From contig JAKDLC010000157.1 of NCBI GenBank assembly GCA_030453055.1, positions 1 through 5,637 of the forward strand: a DNA stretch of 5,637 nucleotides, read 5' to 3'. The DNA comes from Nitrosospira sp. GTDB taxonomy: Bacteria; Pseudomonadota; Gammaproteobacteria; Burkholderiales; Nitrosomonadaceae. Below the pieces are notes generated by a model that was not told the origin of the DNA, made no database searches, and worked only from the letters and a program-made list of their open reading frames with translations. Of the stretch, positions 1-5,122 are shown in pieces (positions within the stretch are counted from its first letter, which is position 1; the number at the start of each line of letters is the position of its first letter). The position numbers and the translations under genes are program-made.

Positions 1-88
1 CTGCACCCCAAAAACCGCACACTTCACCCCGTCCAACTACCGGATTTAGGATAATGGCGCAATGATTATTAGTCATAGTAGTCCGTAA

Positions 89-118
89 TTGAAATCCGTT
101 CCATTGTTTTGACATTAT
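89..118 (+). promoter_or_regulatory. weak candidate promoter for the methyltransferase gene
   Basis: TTGAAA (89-94) and CATTAT (113-118) are separated by 18 bp and match the sigma-70 boxes at 5/6 and 4/6 positions. Transcription would begin near 125, giving a very short leader before the ATG at 131, in line with the missing ribosome binding site. The match is poor enough to arise by chance in AT-rich DNA. The real promoter may lie elsewhere in 1-130, which otherwise holds nothing I can identify. Confidence 0.22.
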
Positions 119-128
119 TTGACATTAT
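109..128. repeat. perfect 10-bp tandem duplication before the first gene
   Basis: The unit TTGACATTAT occurs twice back to back (109-118 and 119-128) and ends 2 bases before the ATG at 131. Each unit contains the -35 consensus TTGACA, but neither has a -10 box at 16-18 bp that would avoid the coding region. The duplication may double an operator or simply reflect slippage. No Shine-Dalgarno sequence is visible between it and the start codon. Confidence 0.8.
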
Positions 129-130
129 AT

Positions 131-919
131 ATGCCGACAAAAAACAAGGTGGCGTGGTTTGAAACCCCTCTGGGCCAGTATCTGCTGGAGCGTGAGCAGG
201 CCCATTTCGATCAGGCCGTGGCGGATGTGTTCGGCTACAATGCCATGCAGGTCGGATTTCCGCAATATGATTTTCTGCGCGCCAATCGCATGCCCTTGCA
301 GTTTTGCGCGGCAATCGAGGAAGGCGCGGCGCTGCGGGCGGCTGCTGACTTTCTGCCGATCGAAACGAACAGCGTAGATCTGGTACTACTGCCTCATGTG
401 CTCGAATTCAGCGCCAATCCACACCAGATTCTGCGCGAGGTACAGCGGGTTCTGATGCCCGAGGGTCACGTAATCGTCTGTGGCTTTAACCCTCGCAGCC
501 TGTGGGGTGTGCGGGGATTTTTCGGCTCGATGGAGGAGCGTTTTCCCTGGCGCGGTAACTTCATCTCATTGCCACGGCTCAAGGACTGGCTGACATTACT
601 GGATTTCGAAATTACGAAAGATCGACTTTGCTGCTATGCGCCCCCATTCAGACAGGAAAAATGGTTGCAGCGGTTCAGCTTCATGGAGGCGCTGGGCGAC
701 CGCTGGTGGCCGTTTTCCGGCGGTATATACTTCCTGACGGCGGTCAAGCGCGTGCATGGCATGCGCGTCATCAAGCCCGAGTGGAAGGCAGTGCGCGCCG
801 CCAGAAAAGGCATGGCTCCGATTGCGCAAAAGCTCGGTGGCAGCCGCTCCGGAAAAGAGCCGCGGCGGGCCGCCCGCAGCAGGATTACAGCAAAAACGAC
901 AGCGCAAGGCCGGGAATAA
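131..919 (+). CDS. YafS-like class I SAM-dependent methyltransferase family protein
   Basis: This 262-residue cytoplasmic protein resembles E. coli YafS, a methyltransferase-fold protein of unknown substrate. The visible family pattern is SVDLVLLPH at residues 81-89 (the strand after motif I), [19 protein letters not shown] at about 103-121, and a DWLTLLDFE segment near 152-160. The usual glycine-rich SAM-binding loop (motif I) is not recognisable in the N-terminal 75 residues, so catalytic activity is uncertain. Residues from about 222 form a basic, probably disordered tail rich in Arg and Lys. I chose the ATG at 131; a TTG at 119 is in frame but lies inside the tandem duplication. Neither start has a Shine-Dalgarno sequence. 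rnhA starts 14 nt after the stop, so the two are probably cotranscribed. In E. coli yafS also lies between gloB and rnhA, which supports the assignment; a divergent gloB would be expected beyond the left edge. Confidence 0.82.
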   Translation: MPTKNKVAWFETPLGQYLLEREQAHFDQAVADVFGYNAMQVGFPQYDFLRANRMPLQFCAAIEEGAALRAAADFLPIETNSVDLVLLPHVLEFSANPHQILREVQRVLMPEGHVIVCGFNPRSLWGVRGFFGSMEERFPWRGNFISLPRLKDWLTLLDFEITKDRLCCYAPPFRQEKWLQRFSFMEALGDRWWPFSGGIYFLTAVKRVHGMRVIKPEWKAVRAARKGMAPIAQKLGGSRSGKEPRRAARSRITAKTTAQGRE

Positions 920-933
920 CGGGTGAAAGAAGG

Positions 934-1401
934 GTGAAAGCCAAGCGCGCCGGAGCGGTGGAAATATTTACCGACGGAGCCTGCAAGGGTAATCCGGGCA
1001 TAGGCGGCTGGGGCGCGCTGTTGCAATACAACGGCCACACGCGGGAATTGTGCGGTGGCGAGAAGCTGACAACCAACAACCGCATGGAACTGCTTGCGGT
1101 AATCCGCGCGCTGGAAGCTCTGACGCAGCCCTGCGAAGTGCGGCTGCACACCGATTCCCGATATGTGCAGAAGGGTATCAGCGAATGGATTCATGCCTGG
1201 AAAAAGCGCGATTGGCGCACCGCCGACAAGAAACCCGTAAAAAACGACGATCTGTGGAAAGAGCTCGATCGACTGGCGCAGCGCCATCGAATCGAATGGC
1301 TCTGGGTGCGCGGGCATTCCGGTCACGATGGCAACGAACAGGCGGACCGGCTTGCCAACCGCGGGGCGCAATCGGTATTGGAGGATTTGAGGCCGGATTA
1401 G
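934..1401 (+). CDS. rnhA: ribonuclease HI
   Basis: RNase HI cleaves the RNA strand of RNA-DNA hybrids, removing primer remnants and R-loops in the cytoplasm. The 155-residue product has the same length as the E. coli enzyme and aligns along its whole length. The catalytic set is complete: D14 in FTDGAC, E52 in NNRMEL, D74 in HTDSRY, H128 in RGHSGH and D138 in QADRLA correspond to E. coli D10, E48, D70, H124 and D134. The basic handle region IHAWKKRDW (about 86-94) and KKPVKN (about 99-104) is present. The start is GTG at 934; AGAAGG lies directly against it, which is too close for a good ribosome binding site, so coupling to the gene 14 nt upstream is likely. A GTG at 958 would give 147 residues but also lacks proper spacing. 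The usual neighbour dnaQ is displaced by about 2.7 kb. Confidence 0.97.
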   Translation: MKAKRAGAVEIFTDGACKGNPGIGGWGALLQYNGHTRELCGGEKLTTNNRMELLAVIRALEALTQPCEVRLHTDSRYVQKGISEWIHAWKKRDWRTADKKPVKNDDLWKELDRLAQRHRIEWLWVRGHSGHDGNEQADRLANRGAQSVLEDLRPD

Positions 1402-1405
1402 CAAG

Positions 1406-1446
1406 CGAGGCGATACTTATCGTGCTGTCTATACCGTGCGCTTCGC
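1406..1446 (+). pseudogene. fragment of a HigB/Gp49-type toxin gene
   Basis: These 41 bases match 3453-3493, inside the intact toxin gene, at 39 of 41 positions, in the same orientation. Read in the toxin frame they encode RGDTYRAVYTVRFA, against RGNTYRAVYTVRFA in the intact protein. One of the two differences changes Asn to Asp and the other is silent (GTG/GTA), as expected for decay or divergence from a coding sequence. The frame stays open to a stop at 1463-1465, but the sequence after 1446 is no longer toxin. There is no start codon, so this is a scar, beginning 5 nt after the rnhA stop codon. Confidence 0.85.
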
Positions 1447-1460
1447 TTATTACGCCCTAC
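1438..1460 (-). repeat. half of a palindromic intergenic repeat
   Basis: On the minus strand this reads GTAGGGCGTAATAAGCGAAG followed by CGC. It resembles one arm of the short dispersed repeats that begin GTAGG and have AGCGAAGCG at the centre. A related complete copy lies at 5031-5061 in this window. The expected second arm, which would mirror GGCGTAAT, is missing because the sequence turns into toxin-gene DNA. The eight bases CGCTTCGC (1439-1446) belong both to this repeat and to the toxin fragment. Assignment to a repeat family rests on recalled pattern and on the copy at 5031. Confidence 0.5.
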
Positions 1461-1496
1461 CATAATCGGATCCATTTATTGGGCACTGATTACGCT

Positions 1497-1502
1497 AGGA
1501 GG
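1497..1502 (+). promoter_or_regulatory. strong ribosome binding site for the small PEGA-like gene
   Basis: AGGAGG is a full Shine-Dalgarno match and stands 9 nt before the ATG at 1512. An ATG at 1504 also follows it, but it is too close and opens a frame of only six codons. The site therefore fixes the start at 1512. Confidence 0.75.
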
Positions 1503-1511
1503 AATGAACGC

Positions 1512-1745
1512 ATGGAATATGTAATAGTCACCTATCCAGTCAAGCGGCCCGTATACGTCAATGACAAGCTGGCTTGTCATACCAATCAAGTCTTTCGGTT
1601 GGGAGCGGGTACTCACAGATTTTCCCTTGGGCCTTCGGACGAGCCCCCGGCGGACTGCGATCCCGTTTTTTTAGAAGTTGTTGTTGAGGGAACGAATGCG
1701 CTGCGTCCCCAGAAAATCGACTTTGTCGAAAAGCAGCAGGGATGA
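1512..1745 (+). CDS. small PEGA-like hypothetical protein
   Basis: This is a 77-residue protein of unknown function. The pattern PVYVNDKLACHTNQVFRLGA followed by GTHRFSLG (about residues 13-40) resembles the PEGA fold: a strand carrying x-V-x-D/N-G/D-K, a short link, then a turn ending in G-x-H before another strand. A further strand pair follows (FLEVVVEGT at 53-61, PQKIDFV at 66-72). PEGA domains are small beta domains often found in surface or envelope proteins, but this one has no signal peptide or membrane segment and is probably cytoplasmic. The start at 1512 is supported by AGGAGG at 1497. Its stop overlaps the start of the patatin gene by ATGA, so the two are translated together and may work together. 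Similar small proteins exist in nitrifying betaproteobacteria as far as I recall. The PEGA assignment is inference from pattern only. Confidence 0.72.
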   Translation: MEYVIVTYPVKRPVYVNDKLACHTNQVFRLGAGTHRFSLGPSDEPPADCDPVFLEVVVEGTNALRPQKIDFVEKQQG

Positions 1746-3193
1746 ACATGCGAATTACCGCACGCGTCACGGTCATTATCGGGGCTTTATTGTTGACCGC
1801 ATGTGGTTCGTTCCAGGTAAATCCGCCGCTGGCCAAGTACGACCCCTCCGCCGGCTACCGTTTTGACAAACTGGAGCAGGAAAGCCATAGCGACAAGCTG
1901 TTTGTCATTCTGGTTTTCTCGGGGGGCGGTACTCGGGCGGCCGCATTATCTTATGGGGTGCTCGAGGCCCTGCGCGACACCAGAATCCAGTGGGAAAACC
2001 GGAGGATATCGCTGCTGGACGAGATCGACGTGATTTCGTCGATATCCGGCGGCAGTTTTCCTGCCGCCTACTATGCGTTGTACGGATCGCGGATCTTCGA
2101 CGAATTCCCGAGCGGGTTCCTCTATAAACCCATCCAGTCAGCGCTGCTCAGTTCCGCTTTGACGCCGGCCGGCTTGCTGAAGCTGGCGGGACCGAGCTTC
2201 GGGCGCGGCGACCTGGCGGCCGAGTTTTACGATCGCGAGGTTTTCGGGGCGGGAACGTACGCAGATGTGATTGCGCGCGGTCAGCGCCCCTTCGTGATCC
2301 TGAATGCCACGGATATGACGACCGGAACGCAATTTCCCTTTATTCAGGACCGGTTTGATCTCCTGTGTTCGGACCTGTCGGGAGTTTCATTGGGGCGGGC
2401 GGCAGCCGCATCATCAGCGTATCCGGGAGGACTGACCCCTCTCACTTTCAAGAACTACGCCGGCAAGTGTGGTTACCAGCAGCCGGACTGGGTAAATCTC
2501 GCGCTCAAGGATCGCAAGTCCCGTGTCGATGTGCGCCGGACGGCGCGCGCGCAGAACAGGCTATCGTATACCGATACGGAACAGGCGCCGCGCAGCTACA
2601 TCCACCTGATCGACGGCGGCGTCGCGGACAATATCGGGCTGCGAGAGCCCCTCACGGCGATTATGAGCGTGGATAATTCCTGGAGTGTACTCAGCCGGAT
2701 AAACCTCGAGGCAGTGGACAAGCTGGTGGTGATTGTGGTGAATGCCGGTACCAACCCGACCGTCCATCGCGACAAGACGCCCGACGTTCCCGGGCTCGTG
2801 GATACCCTGACTGCGGCAGTCGACGTTCCCATGGGTAACTATTCGTTTGATACGCTCGAAATCTTCCGCAAGACCGTGAATGAGTTCAACGAACCCATGC
2901 GCCTGATATCGGAATGCAAGGCGTTGGCCCTCACCAAGGGTGCGGAATGTGCGTTGGATATTCCGGCGCCTCACCAGATCGAATTCTTTCCGATCGAGGT
3001 GGCGTTCGAATACATCGAAGCCCCCAGCGAGCGAAATTGGTTCAAAAACCTTCCAACCAGCCTGGAGCTGCCCAGAGAAACCGTAGATAAGCTGCGGACG
3101 GTCGGACGCCAGATACTCAGCGAGGATCCCGAATTCAAAAAGCTGATGCAAGTGCTGAATGGATGCATTGCGACTGGCGGGCAGAAATGCTGA
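1742..3193 (+). CDS. patatin-like phospholipase, outer-membrane lipoprotein
   Basis: Patatin-fold enzymes are acyl hydrolases using a Ser-Asp dyad, typically on phospholipids. The 483-residue product starts with a lipoprotein signal: positive residues, a hydrophobic core, and lipobox LTAC with Cys21; Gly follows, so an outer-membrane location is expected. The oxyanion loop is GGGTR (61-65). The nucleophile is probably S102 in SISGG, where the first Gly of the usual GxSxG is Ser. The ASSAYPG segment (223-229) matches the patatin ASSA-P signature, and D291 in DGGVADN supplies the dyad Asp. Six cysteines follow the lipobox (209, 243, 392, 403, 475, 483), an even number that suits disulfides in the periplasm. 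C-terminal to the catalytic core is an extra region of about 150 residues I do not recognise. The ATG at 1742 overlaps the previous stop; an ATG at 1748 is better spaced from AGGGA (1738-1742) and may be the true start. The substrate is unknown. Confidence 0.9.
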   Translation: MNMRITARVTVIIGALLLTACGSFQVNPPLAKYDPSAGYRFDKLEQESHSDKLFVILVFSGGGTRAAALSYGVLEALRDTRIQWENRRISLLDEIDVISSISGGSFPAAYYALYGSRIFDEFPSGFLYKPIQSALLSSALTPAGLLKLAGPSFGRGDLAAEFYDREVFGAGTYADVIARGQRPFVILNATDMTTGTQFPFIQDRFDLLCSDLSGVSLGRAAAASSAYPGGLTPLTFKNYAGKCGYQQPDWVNLALKDRKSRVDVRRTARAQNRLSYTDTEQAPRSYIHLIDGGVADNIGLREPLTAIMSVDNSWSVLSRINLEAVDKLVVIVVNAGTNPTVHRDKTPDVPGLVDTLTAAVDVPMGNYSFDTLEIFRKTVNEFNEPMRLISECKALALTKGAECALDIPAPHQIEFFPIEVAFEYIEAPSERNWFKNLPTSLELPRETVDKLRTVGRQILSEDPEFKKLMQVLNGCIATGGQKC

Positions 3194-3230
3194 TCCGTGC
3201 TGCGATTACTATGAGCGCCTGCATCAGCGG

Positions 3231-3259
3231 TTGACTATTTATTCCTGTCTTGGTATATT
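3231..3259 (+). promoter_or_regulatory. extended -10 promoter of the toxin-antitoxin operon
   Basis: TTGACT (3231-3236) and TATATT (3254-3259) each match the sigma-70 consensus at five of six positions, with the ideal 17-bp spacer. TG at 3251-3252 adds the extended -10 motif. Transcription should start near 3266, which places the ATG at 3261 upstream of the transcript and the ATG at 3270 only about 3-5 nt into it. The heptamer TATTTAT occurs at 3236 and 3256, two helical turns apart, and the palindrome GGCATGCC covers 3267-3274. Either could be an operator for autoregulation by the antitoxin, which is usual in such operons; this is inference. Confidence 0.65.
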
Positions 3260-3269
3260 TATGTTTGGC

Positions 3270-3629
3270 ATGCCTCGTGAAAAACCTCTGCATTGGGTCG
3301 CCTCGGCTAAAAAGGACTACCAGACCTTCCCCGACGAGGTGCAGAACGACATCGGTTATGCCTTGGGCTTGGTTCAACTTGGCGCGAAGCATCCCAAAGC
3401 TAAGCCTTGGAAAGGAGAGGGACCCGGCGTCTTCGAGATTGTCGATGATCAACGAGGCAATACTTATCGTGCTGTCTATACCGTACGCTTCGCCGGGGCT
3501 GTGTATGTCCTGCATGCGTTTCAGAAGAAATCAAAATCGGGAATCAAAACGCCGCAGGAAGATGTAAAACTTATCGCCGAACGCCTTAAGCGCGCCCAGG
3601 CGGACTATGAAAACAGAGGAATGCCATGA
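3270..3629 (+). CDS. higB: HigB-type toxin, RelE/ParE superfamily (phage-derived Gp49-like)
   Basis: Toxins of this family are small basic proteins; characterised HigB members cleave mRNA at the ribosome. The 119-residue product shows the family pattern in order: PLHWVASAKKD near the N-terminus, FPDEVQNDIGYAL (20-32), KPWKGEGPGVFEI (45-57), YRAVYTVRF (66-74), VYVLHAFQKKSKSGIKTP (78-95) and a final basic helix LIAERLKRA. The conserved basic and aromatic residues around 66-89 are intact, so the toxin looks functional. An in-frame ATG at 3261 would add three residues, but it lies just after the -10 box, so I prefer 3270; no Shine-Dalgarno sequence precedes either start. The gene begins 76 nt after the patatin stop with its own promoter. 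The toxin precedes the antitoxin, the order usual for higBA, and overlaps it by ATGA. Its segment 3453-3493 recurs as a scar beside rnhA. Confidence 0.9.
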   Translation: MPREKPLHWVASAKKDYQTFPDEVQNDIGYALGLVQLGAKHPKAKPWKGEGPGVFEIVDDQRGNTYRAVYTVRFAGAVYVLHAFQKKSKSGIKTPQEDVKLIAERLKRAQADYENRGMP

Positions 3630-3949
3630 GCGAAATCATCCACGGAACCACTAACGTTTTTGCCGACTTGGGCTATGCGGATGCTGCCGAACGGCAAATT
3701 AAAACGCGGCTGGCCCTGGCGGTTAATGGACTGCTGAAAGACCGCAAGCTGAAACAGCGCGAATCTGCGGCATTGCTAGGTATTCCACAGCCCAAGGTTT
3801 CGGCCCTGAAAAACTATCGACTCGATAATTTTTCTGTCGAACGACTGATGGAGTTCCTGACAGTGCTTGATCAGGACGTGGAAATCATGATTCGTCCCCG
3901 CGCTAATCCAGGCGAGGTCGGGCATATTTCCGTTCTTGCCGTGCAATAG
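3626..3949 (+). CDS. higA: HigA-type antitoxin, XRE-family helix-turn-helix protein
   Basis: The 107-residue protein should bind and neutralise the toxin encoded just upstream and repress the operon. A helix-turn-helix of the XRE type is visible: LKQRESAALLGIPQPKVSAL (residues 42-61) contains the two helices and turn, followed by a stretch ending LMEFLTVLDQDVEIMI (74-89), typical of this antitoxin branch. The N-terminal NVFADLGYADAAERQIKTRL segment is also characteristic. The ATG overlaps the toxin stop as ATGA, and AGAGGA at 3615-3620 stands 5 nt before it, so translation is coupled but can also start independently, consistent with antitoxin excess. The protein has no cysteine and no membrane segment. 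The 124 nt after its stop lead into dnaQ and contain no clear terminator. Confidence 0.92.
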   Translation: MSEIIHGTTNVFADLGYADAAERQIKTRLALAVNGLLKDRKLKQRESAALLGIPQPKVSALKNYRLDNFSVERLMEFLTVLDQDVEIMIRPRANPGEVGHISVLAVQ

Positions 3950-4041
3950 GTTCGTTTACTCTGAATCCGAAGATGGTGCATGATACCTAAAGTTACACGC
4001 AAATAAGCGAAGTTGAGAGATTTTATCGACCGAAGCCTTCA

Positions 4042-4054
4042 AAAACCTGGTTTT
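4042..4054. other. short palindrome in the dnaQ leader
   Basis: AAAACC and GGTTTT mirror each other around a single T, just upstream of the dnaQ ribosome binding site (AGGAA, 4060-4064). The loop is too small for a stable RNA hairpin, so a protein binding site is the more natural reading, or chance. I see no convincing promoter in 3950-4073, though dnaQ, now separated from rnhA, would be expected to need one. Confidence 0.2.
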
Positions 4055-4073
4055 GAAATAGGAACATAAATCC

Positions 4074-4787
4074 ATGCGCCAAATTTTTATCGATACAGAA
4101 ACGACCGGCCTGGAACCTCGGCTTGGCCACCGGATCATTGAAATTGCAGCGGTGGAAATGCTGAGCCGAAGGCTGACGGGCCGCCGCTTTCACCGTTACG
4201 TCAATCCCGAGCGGGAGAGCGAGGAGGGCGCATTGCAGGTTCATGGCTTGACTACGGAATTCCTCCAGGACAAACCGAAATTCCGCGACGTCGTGCATGA
4301 GTTGCTGGACTTTCTTGATGGCGCGGAGCTCATTATGCACAACGCGACCTTTGACGTGGCGTTTCTCGATCATGAGCTTGGACTGGCCGAGTTGCAGCCG
4401 CTGAGCGAATATTGCCATTCGGTCACCGATACCTTGAAAATGGCCAAAGAGTTGCATCCCGGCAAAAGAAACAATCTGGATGTCCTGTGCGAGCGCTATG
4501 AGGTGGACAATTCCAGGCGCACGTTGCACGGAGCGCTGCTGGACGCGGAATTGCTGTCGGAAGTCTATCTTGCCATGACGCGGGGACAGGACAGCCTGTT
4601 GATGGAGCTGGAAGCCTCGCCCGCACTCGACACGGTCGCGAGCCTGGGTGACTTGCAGTTGATAGTATTGCCTGCCAGCGTGGAGGAACTAGCGGCTCAC
4701 GCACAACAACTGGAAACGATTGAGCGGGAAAGCAAAGGCAAGTGTTTGTGGAAGCGGCTGGAAGCTGAGAATGAATCTGCATCTTGA
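4074..4787 (+). CDS. dnaQ: DNA polymerase III epsilon subunit (3'-5' proofreading exonuclease)
   Basis: Epsilon removes misincorporated nucleotides as part of the polymerase III core with alpha and theta. The 237-residue product, close to the E. coli length of 243, has a DEDDh exonuclease domain: Exo I with D7 and E9 in DTETTG, Exo II HNATFD with D94, and Exo III with H152 and D157 in HGALLDAEL. After the domain, GQDSLLM (171-177) aligns with the E. coli GQTSMAF segment that contacts the beta clamp. The C-terminal segment ELAAHAQQLETIERESKG followed by KCLW (about 205-226) matches the alpha-binding tail of epsilon. The ATG at 4074 follows AGGAA by 9 nt. A full-length, intact replication gene lies here directly downstream of a toxin-antitoxin pair instead of rnhA. 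The adjacent minus-strand gene is convergent. Confidence 0.96.
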   Translation: MRQIFIDTETTGLEPRLGHRIIEIAAVEMLSRRLTGRRFHRYVNPERESEEGALQVHGLTTEFLQDKPKFRDVVHELLDFLDGAELIMHNATFDVAFLDHELGLAELQPLSEYCHSVTDTLKMAKELHPGKRNNLDVLCERYEVDNSRRTLHGALLDAELLSEVYLAMTRGQDSLLMELEASPALDTVASLGDLQLIVLPASVEELAAHAQQLETIERESKGKCLWKRLEAENESAS

Positions 4788-4806
4788 GTCTATCGGCTAC
4801 TTTCAG

Positions 4807-4826
4807 GAATGACGAAGTTTTTGTAG
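4807..4826 (+). repeat. 20-bp direct repeat, copy 1
   Basis: GAATGACGAAGTTTTTGTAG is identical to 5015-5034. This copy begins 19 nt after the dnaQ stop and lacks the inverted-repeat arm that precedes copy 2, so it may be what remains of an older, decayed element. The 80-odd bases from 4827 to 4909 are T-rich and hold no gene or clear hairpin. Confidence 0.8.
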
Positions 4827-4909
4827 ATACTCTGTTCGCTGTCAACGATATTTTTGATTTTTTTCTTTATGCAGGCACATTGCCCTACGTCTACTTCCCT
4901 TTTTACCTG

Positions 4910-5021
4910 GTCATTCCCGCGAAAGCGGGAATCCATGGGTTTCCGGTTGCCCGAATTCACCCGTCGCAGGATGACGGCCTGTTCCCGTCAGCGCCTGGAT
5001 TCCCGCTTTCGCGAGAATGAC
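4910..5021. mobile_element. MITE-like element with 26-bp terminal inverted repeats
   Basis: The arm at 4910-4935 is the reverse complement of 4996-5021 at 25 of 26 positions. The left arm itself folds: ATTCCCGC (4913-4920), a GAAA loop, and GCGGGAAT (4925-4932), giving an 8-bp stem with a GNRA tetraloop; the right arm forms the same hairpin with one mismatch. A third small hairpin (TGACGG 4972-4977 with CCGTCA 4985-4990) lies between. Arms of this type, with CCCGCGAAAGCGGGAATCC, are widespread in intergenic regions of beta- and gammaproteobacteria. The element is non-coding and has no transposase; mobilisation, if any, would be in trans. Copy 2 of the 20-bp direct repeat overlaps its right end. 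In RNA the paired arms are followed by GAAG and five U, so it might also terminate dnaQ transcripts. Confidence 0.75.
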
Positions 5022-5034
5022 GAAGTTTTTGTAG
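5015..5034 (+). repeat. 20-bp direct repeat, copy 2
   Basis: The sequence is identical to 4807-4826, 208 bp upstream. Its first seven bases are the end of the inverted-repeat arm of the MITE-like element, while the rest (GAAGTTTTTGTAG) leads straight into the next palindromic repeat. This suggests that the flank travels with the arm as one repeat unit. Confidence 0.8.
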
Positions 5035-5061
5035 GTCGGACTAGCGAAAGCGTAATCCGAC
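5031..5061 (+). repeat. palindromic GTAGGTCGGA-type intergenic repeat
   Basis: GTCGGA (5035-5040) pairs with TCCGAC (5056-5061), and the match extends inward as GTCGGACTA against TAATCCGAC with one mismatch. The centre reads AGCGAAAGCG. It is a short dispersed-repeat type, directly abutting the MITE-like element. A relative of one arm is found at 1438-1460. No T-run follows, so terminator function is doubtful. From 5062 to 5107 I see nothing. Confidence 0.65.
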
Positions 5062-5107
5062 GATGGAACACAGCCGTAAAAACCCTGGATGCGTGGGCAG
5101 CCTGGAA

Positions 5108-5122
5108 AGCGGCATAGCCGCT
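5108..5122 (-). terminator. possible weak terminator of the radical SAM gene
   Basis: On the minus strand AGCGGC and GCCGCT form a perfect 6-bp stem with loop TAT, followed by only TTT. The stem begins within the stop codon TAG. The short T-run makes efficient intrinsic termination uncertain. On the plus strand there is no T-run at all. Confidence 0.35.

Noticed and set aside
1..76. Minus-strand frame from an ATG at 76 open to the left edge, a possible divergent gene start
   Set aside because: Only 25 codons are visible, no ribosome binding site precedes it, and the residues do not resemble the start of GloB, the expected neighbour. All three plus frames are also open for 15-20 codons from the edge, so openness is uninformative.
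69..314. 81-residue minus-strand frame across the leader and the methyltransferase start
   Set aside because: It lies opposite a well-supported gene, resembles no known family, and has a composition typical of a shadow frame.
634..1404. 256-residue minus-strand frame opposite the methyltransferase and rnhA
   Set aside because: rnhA is certain by its catalytic residues over the same bases; the reverse frame shows no domain and is a GC-rich shadow.
2561..3151. 196-residue minus-strand frame inside the patatin gene
   Set aside because: The patatin frame carries a lipobox and all catalytic motifs over this stretch; the reverse frame matches nothing.
3189..3229. GCTGAT and ATCAGC as a terminator stem between the patatin gene and higB
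   Set aside because: The arms are only 6 bp, separated by 29 bases, and are not followed by a T-run.
4845..4868. T-rich stretch after dnaQ as an intrinsic terminator
   Set aside because: The T-runs are not preceded by any GC-rich hairpin; the only stems lie further downstream in the repeat element.
4784..5020. 78-residue plus-strand frame containing VIPAKAGIH
   Set aside because: This is the well-known chance translation of the inverted-repeat arm at 4910-4935. It begins with TTG inside the end of dnaQ and covers only repeat DNA.
4910..5061. Repeat cluster as a CRISPR array
   Set aside because: There are no regularly spaced identical repeats with unique spacers; the copies are inverted or 208 bp apart, and no cas gene is visible.
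4854..5117. 87-residue plus-strand frame containing SFPRKRESM
   Set aside because: It is another translation of the same repeat element, without a ribosome binding site or family match.
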